DNA from: CAYUST01 sp964447535
GTDB lineage: Bacteria > Patescibacteriota > Gracilibacteria > Absconditabacterales > Absconditicoccaceae
Assembly (NCBI GenBank): GCA_964447535.1
Contig: CAYUST010000006.1
Coordinates: forward strand, 20,236 to 84,235
Direction of reading: 5' to 3'
Length of the DNA stretch: 64,000 nt
Position numbers and translations under genes: made by a program. Below the pieces are notes generated by a model. It was given only the letters and a program-made list of their open reading frames with translations. It had not been told where the DNA came from and made no database searches. Positions 54,212 through 63,751 of the stretch are shown here, one piece after another (position 1 is the first letter of the stretch; every line of letters begins with the position of its first letter).

Positions 54212-57200
54212 TTACATTTTAACAACTCTTGCTACGTATCTCCACGTCTGTGTCTTGATCACCAAAGTGTAAACACCAGGTGGATACAAACGCATGTCTA
54301 CGCGCAATACATCATCATGTACCTCATAACTCAAGCAGTTAGGAACTCTCCCACCTGACTCGAGATAGATAAATAATGCTTCGGGAACTACTTGGGGCAA
54401 GGTAATGTGTACATAGTCATTAGTAGGATTGGGTTCTGCAGTGAGCACCGTCCTAGATAATTCATATGCAACCGCCTGGTTGTACAATGAATCAATAAAC
54501 TGTAGGTCGAAGTCGTTACTTCGTTTCATCAGCTGTTGATCACCTCCCGAGAAAGACCCTGTACTTGACCCATTCACATCTCCCAGTTTGACTCCAATAA
54601 AATGCTCGTTCAATCGTGAAGCAACCAGAGGTTGTATCTTGATCTCTTGAGGACAATTCCACGGATTACTTGGATCGGGGAAGATATACGCAGTTGGCAC
54701 AAACATCCAGGAGGAATGGCAGGAGAAATCAGTTGATACACCAAGAATCAGTTTTCTGATCTCTGCAATATCTGCTGAGGTGACTCCGCCTTTGCAATTC
54801 ACATCTCCAGCAAGCAATTGGTAGGGACTGAATGTCTCTATACCCAAAATATATCGCTGGATTTTCACAATGTCTGCCGTACTCACTCCATCGAGTGGGT
54901 CACCTTGTTTGCTTGGCCGAATCGTATATGTACCTTTCACCAATTGCGTATACAAATAGGTACTAGTTACCAAAGTGTCCCGTGCATTGAGTGCAACAGT
55001 CACCTCCTCAAGCGGTTTCCCCGACAACGAACGTAATGTACCACCTATGTTCATCGTATCTCCCGGAGGACACCATCCATGATTATCCTGGATAATCACT
55101 TTGGTTTTGCAGAATGACTTATTGCCGTGACAATCTATTACCCACATCTCAACAGTATTCTCACCAACATCGGCACACGTAAATACGCGTGACATGACGA
55201 GTGAATCACCTGAGAAAGAGTACGTCAGTGAGTCTTTGCAACAGTCATCCCAAGATTTGTGGTTAAGATCCTTAGCCCACAGACTTGCCATGATGCCCAT
55301 AGGTCCCATGTTCGCCAAGGTAGTAATCACTCCGTTTGAACAATATGGTGTCGGTGGTTTTTTATCCACAACGGTCACCGTAGTTTTACACGTCGCGGTA
55401 TTACCACAGCTGTCCGTCACCACATAGGTGATGGGATGAGTTCCAATGGGATATTTCCCACTCGCATCAGCGCCTTTCTGTCCATTGTTGGTGATACTGA
55501 GTATACCATGACAATCGTTAGCAAGCACAGGCGGCAACTTCACGTTAACTAAGCTAGAACATGCACCAAAATTCCCTATCGTCGTATCAGGTGGACAATA
55601 CGTGATCACTGGCACAGTCGTATCTTTCAACGTGATGCGTTGGACATGCCTATACCCTTGGCCAGGCTGGCAGTTATCATTGACCAACCAGGTGCGTAGG
55701 ATAATTGCACATATACCAAACTTGGGGGTTTGAAACATGATACTACTGTCTTTAGGCAAATGCACGTCGATATCATTGAAACATCCAGGTTCCACCCATC
55801 GAGGTCTCCCCGTCAGCGATGGATCCGTGTTCCATGTACATCCTACCAACGTAGTATCACGAGGCCACGTAATATGGCTCTCATTGAACTTGCTAGGATT
55901 AATTACAGAGATGGTCTGGGAACAAGTCGCTGTATTGCCGGATGCATCAGTTACCGTCCACGTCCTCACAATCGTACCACTTTTGCACGCATTGATATTG
56001 ATCTTGCGATCTTCCACAATGGTATAAGAACACGCTTCTTTGACTATTGGTTTTCCAAAATTTCCAATAAGTGCAGTATCAATGATCGAACAGTCCACTG
56101 CCAAATCTGGAGGACACTCGATGACGGGTGGTCGCTTATCTTGCACCATCACTTCTATCATACATTCAGCGCTATCTAATGGATCACAAAAGCTCTTCGC
56201 AATGACACGCACCATCACACGCTGACCTACATCTCCACAGCAGAATTTTACTTCCTTACCATTACCTGTTCTATCCATACGCTGAACTATTGTGATAGTT
56301 GAATCACAACATAGTCCAAGAGTAGTGTATTTAAAGGTATTGGCAGGAACCGTGGTACAAGAGTCACTCAGTGTAACGATGGGGCCTCGGTCACAAGCAA
56401 TATTAAACCCTTTTTGCTCTTTGACCCGTAACTCAAACGAACATGAGGTACTATTACCGCACGCATCAGTCACCACGTACACAATGGTGTGTTTACCTGG
56501 GCGTACTCCTTTGAGGATGCCTCCATTGGTAGTGAGATCGCCATGTGGCGAAAGCACTTTGACTTCTGTCCTGGTGCAATTATCCACATAGGCAATTGGC
56601 AAGACATTGAAATCAAATTCACAGATGCCTTTGGGAAGCTCTATCATCGTGTCTCGCTGACAACGAGTGATGACTGGTCTCACGGTATCTCTCCGTGCTA
56701 CTTTTGCAATAAAGGTGTCCAAGCAGGTGCTGGTCCATCGATACCAATTTGCTGGCTCACACTCATCATCAAGCACCAAAATCAACTCTGGCCCCTTCCA
56801 TGTGCAACTTTTGCCTACTTCTTTACACGAATAGACAGCTCTGAATCCAAAGAAGTCCATCAGTGAAAGTGCTCTATTTGGATAAATAGGCTTATTTCCA
56901 TACAGTTGGAGTTGGTACTTTTTTCCCTTTTGCATCGGGAGATCAATAAAGAACGGCACCCAAAACGCGGTATCACGAACATGTTTGGATAACACGGGCG
57001 TAACAACTGTTCTTTTGAGTACTCCATCTTCATAGACATTGATCACCACTTCCTGGATATTATTGGGGTCTTTGACATTGGATGGTGGTTGATTGTCGTT
57101 CACATTTTCCAGTGGCAAAAAGAAATGCATAAAGAAACTATCAAACTGAGTTTCTTCAAGGGGATCTATATCGACATATACGATACTACGTGGGGTATTT

Positions 57201-57529
57201 TCCGCCCTGACGCAATAGGCAATGCCATATCCGCCTTTTTGGGAGATATTATTGCAACTGTTTCGACCAATCAAGGAATCCAAATGCAGTCGACTTTTTG
57301 CGCAACCACTCTGCACAATCACTGATTTCTTGAGCAAATCTGGCACGCAGGAGTTGAGCACGAAGTCCGCCGTGTCTCTAATCTCCTTGGGGTACGAAGG
57401 TGGTGCTAGCTTAGTGATGTCAAAAAAGCCATCACAAGGCACAATTACTGTCGTGTCTACTTTCAACTGCGCTATCGCACATTGAGCAAAGACAAACAAC
57501 AAAAACAATAAACAAATTTTTTTTGTCAT
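54212..57529 (-). CDS. Large secreted HYR/dockerin protein with T9SS-type C-terminal domain
   Basis: A 1,105-residue secreted protein of Bacteroidota type. A signal peptide (ICLLFLLFVFAQCAIAQ) is followed by a Cys-rich N-terminal domain. HYR-like modules follow, marked by DKRPPVIECPPDLAVDC, VTDASGNTATC and VTDSCGNTATC. A dockerin-like region has DGVSTADIVKIQRYILG and CKGGVTSADIAEIRKLILG. The last ~80 residues (AEPNPTNDYVHI, LYPPGVYTLVI) match the type IX secretion C-terminal sorting domain. There is no UGA in 1,105 codons, although it has many glycines, unlike its neighbours of similar size. No T9SS genes are seen in this window. Transfer from a Bacteroidota partner is the best explanation. 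Confidence 0.9.
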   Translation of the reverse strand: MTKKICLLFLLFVFAQCAIAQLKVDTTVIVPCDGFFDITKLAPPSYPKEIRDTADFVLNSCVPDLLKKSVIVQSGCAKSRLHLDSLIGRNSCNNISQKGGYGIAYCVRAENTPRSIVYVDIDPLEETQFDSFFMHFFLPLENVNDNQPPSNVKDPNNIQEVVINVYEDGVLKRTVVTPVLSKHVRDTAFWVPFFIDLPMQKGKKYQLQLYGNKPIYPNRALSLMDFFGFRAVYSCKEVGKSCTWKGPELILVLDDECEPANWYRWTSTCLDTFIAKVARRDTVRPVITRCQRDTMIELPKGICEFDFNVLPIAYVDNCTRTEVKVLSPHGDLTTNGGILKGVRPGKHTIVYVVTDACGNSTSCSFELRVKEQKGFNIACDRGPIVTLSDSCTTVPANTFKYTTLGLCCDSTITIVQRMDRTGNGKEVKFCCGDVGQRVMVRVIAKSFCDPLDSAECMIEVMVQDKRPPVIECPPDLAVDCSIIDTALIGNFGKPIVKEACSYTIVEDRKININACKSGTIVRTWTVTDASGNTATCSQTISVINPSKFNESHITWPRDTTLVGCTWNTDPSLTGRPRWVEPGCFNDIDVHLPKDSSIMFQTPKFGICAIILRTWLVNDNCQPGQGYRHVQRITLKDTTVPVITYCPPDTTIGNFGACSSLVNVKLPPVLANDCHGILSITNNGQKGADASGKYPIGTHPITYVVTDSCGNTATCKTTVTVVDKKPPTPYCSNGVITTLANMGPMGIMASLWAKDLNHKSWDDCCKDSLTYSFSGDSLVMSRVFTCADVGENTVEMWVIDCHGNKSFCKTKVIIQDNHGWCPPGDTMNIGGTLRSLSGKPLEEVTVALNARDTLVTSTYLYTQLVKGTYTIRPSKQGDPLDGVSTADIVKIQRYILGIETFSPYQLLAGDVNCKGGVTSADIAEIRKLILGVSTDFSCHSSWMFVPTAYIFPDPSNPWNCPQEIKIQPLVASRLNEHFIGVKLGDVNGSSTGSFSGGDQQLMKRSNDFDLQFIDSLYNQAVAYELSRTVLTAEPNPTNDYVHITLPQVVPEALFIYLESGGRVPNCLSYEVHDDVLRVDMRLYPPGVYTLVIKTQTWRYVARVVKM

Positions 57530-57746
57530 AAGCAAATTTTTAAATTTTTTAGTTTGGGAATGTTAAAGATTACGCGGAAAGTAATACATACATACTATTT
57601 ACAAGAAAGCAATAGTATTTTTCTGTTTTGTAGAAAATAGGAGGATAATTTTTGGCTCCAAGTCGGCAAAATTAGGCAAATAATTGCATTATATCTGCAT
57701 TTTTTATATACTTTAGATAACTTTTATTTTGTTTCTCCATCGTGAT

Positions 57747-58889
57747 ATGAAGAACCTCTCTCTCTTTTTGGCAGTACTGCTTTTCATTTCTGGTTTTGGG
57801 CAAGTGCTTGCTCAAGAAGTAGATCTTGGAGACATTTCTGTGGCATTTTGTAATGATCCTGATGCTCCCCAAGGCACCAAATCACTACAACTCAAAACCA
57901 AAACTGGTGTACCTACTGATATTTGTATGTTTTTGAGCAACAAAGGGAATCAGCCACTCAAAATGTCTATCAACTTTGTAGATGGTACGGTCACTGCTGA
58001 TAGTGATCAAAAGAAGGCGTGTCAGCCAGAAGGTGTGAAAACACAGTTTGGACAATACGTTACCTTGGAACAAGACACCTTTGAAATTCCTGCACAACAA
58101 ACCATCAAAGTCAATGCTACCGCTACCTTCCCCGAAGGCATGGCAGGTATGAACTATGGTTGTGTAACTTCACAAATCATATCAGACACCCCTACACAAG
58201 CTGAGGGAAACATGTTTACTATTCAAACACGTAGAGCTAACTTCGTCGATGTACTTGTCGATGGCACAGTAGAATTGGGAGTTGAAGTTGTTCCTCAAGG
58301 AGCAAATGAAATTTATACCAACCTCTCAGATAACCCAAGCGTTGCTATTTATCAAGACTTGGGCACCAAAGAGTACGTCGCTAACGTCACCTACAAGAAT
58401 GTTGGTAATATTTCACAAGAAATCAAAGTAGCTGGTACCGTTGCTGGATACTTTACGCAAAAAGCATTGCCCGAACAAACAAGAAAAGTACTCCCCAAAC
58501 AAGAAGCAACCTTCACGTTCACCCTAGATAAGACACAACTTCCTTGGTACAAAGGGAATATTCAACTCTCTTTGCAAGCTACACATACTCCTCTCTTCGA
58601 CTTTGATCTCCCAAGTGTCACTCCAGAGATGAAAGAGCCAAAACAAATAATTACTCAAGCATCATTTATGCTCATGCCTTGGATCTTGATAGGAAGTGTA
58701 GGTGGATTGTTGGTCCTCCTTATCATTATCTCATTAGTTGGCAAAAGTAAGCATGCACATAAGACCAAGAAACCTACAACCAAAAAAGCTCCTGCGAAAA
58801 AGGCAGACGCTAAGAAAGCTCCTGTAAAAAAAGCTCCCGCTAAAACAACTACCACCAAAACTACTCCTCGCCGCAAGAGTGTTGCATAA
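57747..58889 (+). CDS. Exported DUF916-like membrane protein with Lys/Ala-rich tail
   Basis: A 380-residue protein. The signal peptide (LFLAVLLFISGFGQVLAQ) is followed by beta-rich extracellular domains (ICMFLSNKGNQPLKMSINF; VANVTYKNVGNISQEIKV). A C-terminal membrane segment (MLMPWILIGSVGGLLVLLIIIS) precedes a cytoplasmic tail of KKAPAKKADAKKAPVKKAPAK-like repeats. The layout recalls DUF916/DUF3324 proteins, which in Firmicutes accompany WxL surface proteins, and a WxL-like gene lies 1.5 kb downstream. There is no UGA codon. The basic tail could bind nucleic acid or lipid head groups. The family assignment is by topology only. Confidence 0.7.
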   Translation: MKNLSLFLAVLLFISGFGQVLAQEVDLGDISVAFCNDPDAPQGTKSLQLKTKTGVPTDICMFLSNKGNQPLKMSINFVDGTVTADSDQKKACQPEGVKTQFGQYVTLEQDTFEIPAQQTIKVNATATFPEGMAGMNYGCVTSQIISDTPTQAEGNMFTIQTRRANFVDVLVDGTVELGVEVVPQGANEIYTNLSDNPSVAIYQDLGTKEYVANVTYKNVGNISQEIKVAGTVAGYFTQKALPEQTRKVLPKQEATFTFTLDKTQLPWYKGNIQLSLQATHTPLFDFDLPSVTPEMKEPKQIITQASFMLMPWILIGSVGGLLVLLIIISLVGKSKHAHKTKKPTTKKAPAKKADAKKAPVKKAPAKTTTTKTTPRRKSVA

Positions 58890-58942
58890 ATCATAAATCT
58901 TCTCACACTACTCTCTTTGTGACCTTTTCAAACCAAAACATA

Positions 58943-60316
58943 ATGTACTTCCCGAACGCATCTCCCCTCCTTTCATCAAAATCGGGCATTGGAATGCTCT
59001 TGGGAAGTATTTTGTGTTTGACGACACTGAGCGTTTGAGCAGTACAACAACGTACAACTACTATTAGCCTCACCTTGTCGAATACGTATAGTGGCGAGCT
59101 CTCTTTGGTCAGCCCTCAATGCCTCTTGTCTGGTATACAATACGTCAATTATACAGGTACAATCGTAGAATTGACTGCCACTGCACCGGTGACATTCACC
59201 CTGAGTGGTTCCATGGTAGTAGCATCAACAGGCAGTATTCTCAGTTGATGAACAACGCAAGTTTCTGTAGATTTCCTCACCGGACAAACAGGACATACTC
59301 TCAGAGCACAATTGATGCGCAACACAGAGTGGTTTAATACAACTCCTCGTTTCTTCACGATAGATGAAACACCACCTGCCTGACCCTTGACGATACAAAG
59401 ACCAAAAACCTTTAGGAATGATACGGTCTGGTTTGTATGGTCTGGCGTGACTGATGATCTACCCGTTTCATACAAAATAGTCATAGCTACCGATCCTAGT
59501 TTTGGTACTACACTAAGTTATGAGACCACAGGTACTACTCTGCTCTTGGATGAGGATGATATTCGAGAGGATGAACATATTATTTTTTGGTATTTGGAAG
59601 TGCTGGATTGTGTAAGAAATGGACTAGTGAGTACTCCTGGATTCTTCTATTATAATTTGGACCTTGATGGTTGAACTCGCCCCGTAAAGCCCAAAAAAGA
59701 GAAAGAACCCCCTGAGGAACCAGATGATACTATTTACGAAGAAGTAACGCCTCCCCTAGATGAACCGACTGACGAGCTTCCTCCCCAAGAACTACCTCCC
59801 GAGGAAGTACTACCTGAGGAACCACTCCTTGAAGAAGACCTTTTTGAGGATATCCCACTAGAAGAGGCAGTACCAGAACATCTCGCTGCCCCTTGGTGGA
59901 GTGACTGGTTGCCGTTTGCCAATGACCAGCCACCTATGTATGCGGCCAAAGTCCTCACTCCAGCACAACGCCAAGCAGCAAAACTCAAAGAAAAGCTCAA
60001 AAACGCCCCCTATCCGTTGGATTTCTTCCCACAATTAGCAATTTTACCTCAAATTGGGGATATTCCAGAGCATAATGCCGCATATGACCCGTATAATACG
60101 CTTATTCTCCTCATTAGGCAACTCCCACCACGTTTTGGCAAAGCAGCTCTCTATGAAGCCCTTGAGTACCTCATACATGTACGTTATTTGGGTCTGATAC
60201 TCATTTTTGGCATATTGTGTTATGATGTTGAACGGGTTCGCTATAGATTACTTTTTTGTGACAAAATCCTATTTTATATGATAAAAATTTGACATTTTAG
60301 AAAAAATCGTATATAA
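58943..60316 (+). CDS. Surface protein with Pro/Glu-rich stalk and YDV-VRYR tail
   Basis: A 457-residue exported protein. A signal segment (GIGMLLGSILCLTTLSVGA) leads to an Ig-like domain, then a fibronectin-like domain that begins DETPPAGPLTI, as in the 51944 protein. A Pro/Glu-rich stalk (about 250-310) and a soluble domain follow. A C-terminal membrane helix (YLGLILIFGILC) precedes YDV (427-429) and VRYR (432-435). UGA codons near 59026, 59246, 59249, 59381 and 59672 are read as Gly. The last UGA (60290) lets translation run to TAA at 60314, through the promoter of the next gene. It probably shares its anchoring mechanism with the 51944 protein. Confidence 0.78.
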
Positions 60317-60317
60317 T
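60289..60317 (+). promoter_or_regulatory. Consensus sigma70-type promoter of the WxL-like gene
   Basis: TTGACA (60289-60294), a 17-base spacer starting TTTTAGAAAAA, and TATAAT (60312-60317). It lies inside the last codons of the upstream gene. Transcription should start near 60324, 25 bases before the ATG at 60349. Confidence 0.85.
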
Positions 60318-60348
60318 CAGTATGTATTTATTTTGTAAACAAAAACAC

Positions 60349-60912
60349 ATGTTTAAAAAATCATTAGGGGCCCTTGCTCTCGTAGCAGGTGTCACTACGG
60401 TTGTAGGTTTTGCGTCTGCGCAACTCAATACAATCGTTGAGGTGGAATTGTTGCCTGGGACGGTTTCGATCTTCTCTACAGGTGCGTTCGACTTCGGTAA
60501 CTACACGGTCTCCTCTTCTGCTCAAACCGTGACTGGAGCATTCACTAGCTACTTCTCAGTCGAAGACTTGAAAGGTAACAACAGTGGATACTACACAACC
60601 GTTCAAATGAGTGGTGACTTAGTAGGTCCTGGTGGTGCTAACATCCCAGATGAAAATGTTGCTATGAGTACAACAACTACGGGTGTTACGCTTATCACAG
60701 GTACTGCTAATCCAAGAGTAGTAGTTCATGATGGTATGATTGCGTTCCAATCACTCGATGCTGCAAGAACTCTTATCAAGAGAGATACTGCTGCTAACTT
60801 CGGTGTGGTTGGTCACTATGGCACATTGCCAAACATGCAAGTATTGATTCCTGCATGGACTGCAGTTGGTACTTACACAGGAACATTGGTCTACACACTC
60901 TACGAAAATTAA
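60349..60912 (+). CDS. WxL-like surface protein
   Basis: A 187-residue secreted protein. The signal peptide (KKSLGALALVAGVTTVVGFASA) precedes a beta-rich domain. The end AVGTYTGTLVYTLYEN matches the C-terminal G-x-Y-x-G-T-x-x-x-x-L pattern of WxL cell-wall binding proteins, though the W of WxL is not present as such. The gene has a perfect promoter and a strong terminator. None of its many glycines is UGA, suggesting high expression. It could be a major surface or S-layer-like protein; no transmembrane anchor is present. Confidence 0.75.
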   Translation: MFKKSLGALALVAGVTTVVGFASAQLNTIVEVELLPGTVSIFSTGAFDFGNYTVSSSAQTVTGAFTSYFSVEDLKGNNSGYYTTVQMSGDLVGPGGANIPDENVAMSTTTTGVTLITGTANPRVVVHDGMIAFQSLDAARTLIKRDTAANFGVVGHYGTLPNMQVLIPAWTAVGTYTGTLVYTLYEN

Positions 60913-60918
60913 GAGTAG

Positions 60919-60964
60919 CTAGCTTCGGCTAGACAACAAAAAAAGGAGCTTCGGCTCCTTTTTT
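60919..60964 (+). terminator. Double hairpin terminator of the WxL-like gene
   Basis: CTAGC-TTCG-GCTAG (60919-60932), then AAAAGGAGC-TTCG-GCTCCTTTT (60941-60962) with flanking A and T runs, starting 7 bases after the stop. Confidence 0.88.
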
Positions 60965-60992
60965 CGTACAACAAAAAAATACTTCATCTCTC

Positions 60993-62444
60993 CTACTCTT
61001 CACGCAATGCCTCCTGCAACAACGCAAACAAACGATCATATTGCACTTGATCTGGTGCTTCTATATACACTCTAATCACCGGCTCGGTATTGGAAGCTCT
61101 GACGAGGAACCATCGATCCGGTCACAGTACTTTGATACCATCAGTGAGATCTTGGGGAAGGTGTGCAAACTGTGCTTGAATAGTCTGGAGAGCAAGTTGT
61201 GCATCAACTACATGGAGATTAACCAGTGCAGGTTTGTACGTAGGTGCTAACTTTGCAAGCCAACTACTCATGGTAGGCTGATCACAAGCTCACTTGACCA
61301 ACAACAATAATGCCAAAAGAGGAGACTCGTGTCCATGCGTCTGCGCGAAACACAAATGCCCACTCAATTCAATACCAGCTAGCGCATCGTGCTCGTCAAA
61401 TAACTTTTTGATATGTTTATGGCCAATAGGACTGGGTACTGCTCTGCCTCCTAGATGCGTGATGCACGCAGGTAATGCATGGGTACATGAGATATCATAG
61501 ACGATTGTTTTGCTTTGGGATGCGTGATGGAGCAACACTTCGGTGAGTCAGACTGCCAAAATATCACCAGGGATGTACTTCCCTTTTTCATCAACACATC
61601 AAAGTCTATCTGCATCTCAATCAAACATCGCACCAAACAATGCTCAAACGTCTTCTACCTCCGTTCACAACTGGTGGTAGTTTTTGGGATCGGTAGTATC
61701 CGTCCCATGCGCAGTGAAAAATGCATCTACGTGCGTATTGATCAACAAGAACGTCAGCGGAAGTTGCGATGACAGTGACATCAAGAATTGCTTCTCATAT
61801 GCGCATGCAGCACCACCCGCACAGTCGATCACGATAGTCGCATGCTGTTGCAAGTCCTTGGCATAGGACCACACGAGTGTCTGCATGTCATGTGCACGTG
61901 CCAAAACACGTTCTCCCAAGGGATGTTGGCGATGATGTGTGGAGATAAGTAACTGTTCAAATTCATGTGTATCATAAGAGGGAAGTTCTGGATAGTCCGT
62001 CATGAGCTCTGCCAAGACACTAGTAGGCAGTAATTGTCCAGACTGATCTACCACCTTACATCCTACATAGCCAACAGGATTGTGTGACGCGGTGAATGAA
62101 ATTCCCAAAGAGAATTGCTCTCTCGCAATTCGATAGAGCATCGCAGTACTACAACATCCCCATGGATGCGTTTGTCCTGGTGCTGATTCCACAGGTAGGC
62201 CTGCATTCACGCAAGCTACTTTGCCAGCCAAGGCAACACCCTTGAGAAACCGATAAATGATCTTGGTATTCTCTTCTCTACTATCTGCACCGAAAACGAG
62301 TGACGCCTGATCTCCATAGCGTTCGATCAAATGTTTGCCTATATTATATCAGAACGCATAAAAAAATGATTCATCAAGTGGGTTGTGTCGAAGTGCTCTA
62401 ATATCATATGCTTTGAAAGCTGAGCTATAATCTGGTGTTTTCAT
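60993..62444 (-). CDS. Phosphomannomutase/phosphoglucomutase
   Basis: A 483-residue alpha-D-phosphohexomutase moving phosphate between C6 and C1 of mannose or glucose. FKAYDIRA starts the protein. The phosphoserine loop is SFTASHNPVGY (Ser ~120), the metal loop is DGDADR (about 275-280) and the phosphate-binding loop is RASNTEP. The Gly of DGDADR is a UGA codon (61617), strong support for the code. UGA also occurs at 61665, 61290 and elsewhere. The ATG at 62444 gives MKTPDYSSAFKAYDIR. It supplies sugar phosphates for the surface glycans made by the glycosyltransferases here. Confidence 0.93.
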
Positions 62445-62529
62445 ATGTTACTGAAACATAAAGTAATTGATTATAGGTGAAGCAAGATAAAAATAAAGTA
62501 CAAGTTGCAGTTGTGTACTACTTTTCTAT

Positions 62530-62560
62530 ACTAAAGCATAACTGAATCATCCACCATGAT
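62530..62560 (+). repeat. Inverted repeat in the promoter region of the M42 gene
   Basis: ACTGAA-TCAT-CCACC / GGTGG-TTCAGT forms an interrupted hairpin about 50 bases upstream of the M42 peptidase start. It could be an operator or an attenuator; neither can be shown here. Confidence 0.4.
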
Positions 62561-62607
62561 GGTGGTTCAGTATACAATGAGCCTATTTATTTATTGCATA
62601 CAGATTG

Positions 62608-63744
62608 ATGCCAAGTAAAAAAACGCCACAAACCAAAACATCAAAAACCACTCCCCACCGTTGAACTAAGCTAGGTACCCCTGAGATTGCATTCTTTGAA
62701 AAACTCGTCAACATGCCATCTCCTACAGGATTTGAGTGGACGGGACAGCAAGTATGGGTAGACTATATCACACCGTTCGTAGATGAAGTAATGGTAGATA
62801 CCTATGGGACAGCCGTTGCTACGATCAATCCTGGGAAGGCATACAAAGTAGTCATCGAAGCACACTGTGATGAGATTAGTTGGTATGTAAATTATATTGC
62901 TGATGATGGGATTATCACGGTCATTCGTAACTGAGGAAGCGATCATCAAATTGCACCTGCCAAAAGAGTCATCATCCATGGCAAGAAATGACCGGTGACG
63001 GGTGTTTTTGGACGACCTGCAATCCATACACGTGACTTGGGCAAAGAAGAATCACCCAAAGTAGAATCACTCTTTATAGATATCGGCGCACTGAGCAAAA
63101 AAGAAGTAGAAAGTATGGGCGTCGTAGTTGGATCAGTCGTGACCTATCCAGACCCATTTATGATGCTCAACAAACGTTACCTCGTCGGGAGAGCGCTCGA
63201 CAATAGAGCGGGTGGATTTATGATCGCACAGGTGGCTAGACTCCTCAAACTCAACAAAAAAAATCTCGACTTCACCCTCCATATCGTCAATAGCGTCCAA
63301 GAAGAAATTGGTCTCAGAGGTGCAGAGATGATCGCGCACAGACTCAATCCAGACGTCGCCATCATCACGGATGTTTGTCATGACACCTCTACGCCTATGA
63401 TAGACAAAAGAAAGCATGCTGATACCAAGTGTGGCCTGTGACCTGTGCTCTCCGTAGGTCCCAGCGTCCAAAATAACTTGCGTGATTTCGTTGAATCCGT
63501 TGCGACGAAGCACAAAATTCCTTTCCAACGTCTCGCTGCTTCGAGATGGACCGGCACCGATACGGACGCATTTGCCTACAGTCAAAATGGTATCGCCTCT
63601 GCACTTATTTCACTCCCGTTGAGATATATGCATACGACCGTTGAGATGGTACAGCAACATGATGTAGAAAAAACCATCGATTTGATGTATGCAGTAGTTA
63701 CGTCTCTCAAGGCAGGACAAAGCTTTTCGTATTTGAAAGTATAG
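62608..63744 (+). CDS. M42-family glutamyl aminopeptidase-like protein
   Basis: A 378-residue dinuclear zinc aminopeptidase. The N-terminal NMPSPTGFEWTGQQVWVDY is characteristic. VVIEAHCDEISWYV has the first metal His, GRALDNRAGG the bridging Asp, VNSVQEEIGLRGAEM the catalytic Glu pair, AIITDVCHDTSTP a metal Asp, and SLPLRYMHTTVEMV the final His. Four UGA codons (62662, 62932, 62989, 63439) are read as Gly. It is cytoplasmic, as no signal peptide is seen, and probably degrades imported peptides. A good terminator follows. Confidence 0.92.
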
Positions 63745-63751
63745 TATCTTG

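Noticed and set aside
57530..57746. Possible small gene between the T9SS-type gene and the DUF916-like gene
   Set aside because: AT-rich spacer with only short frames; more likely the two divergent promoters.
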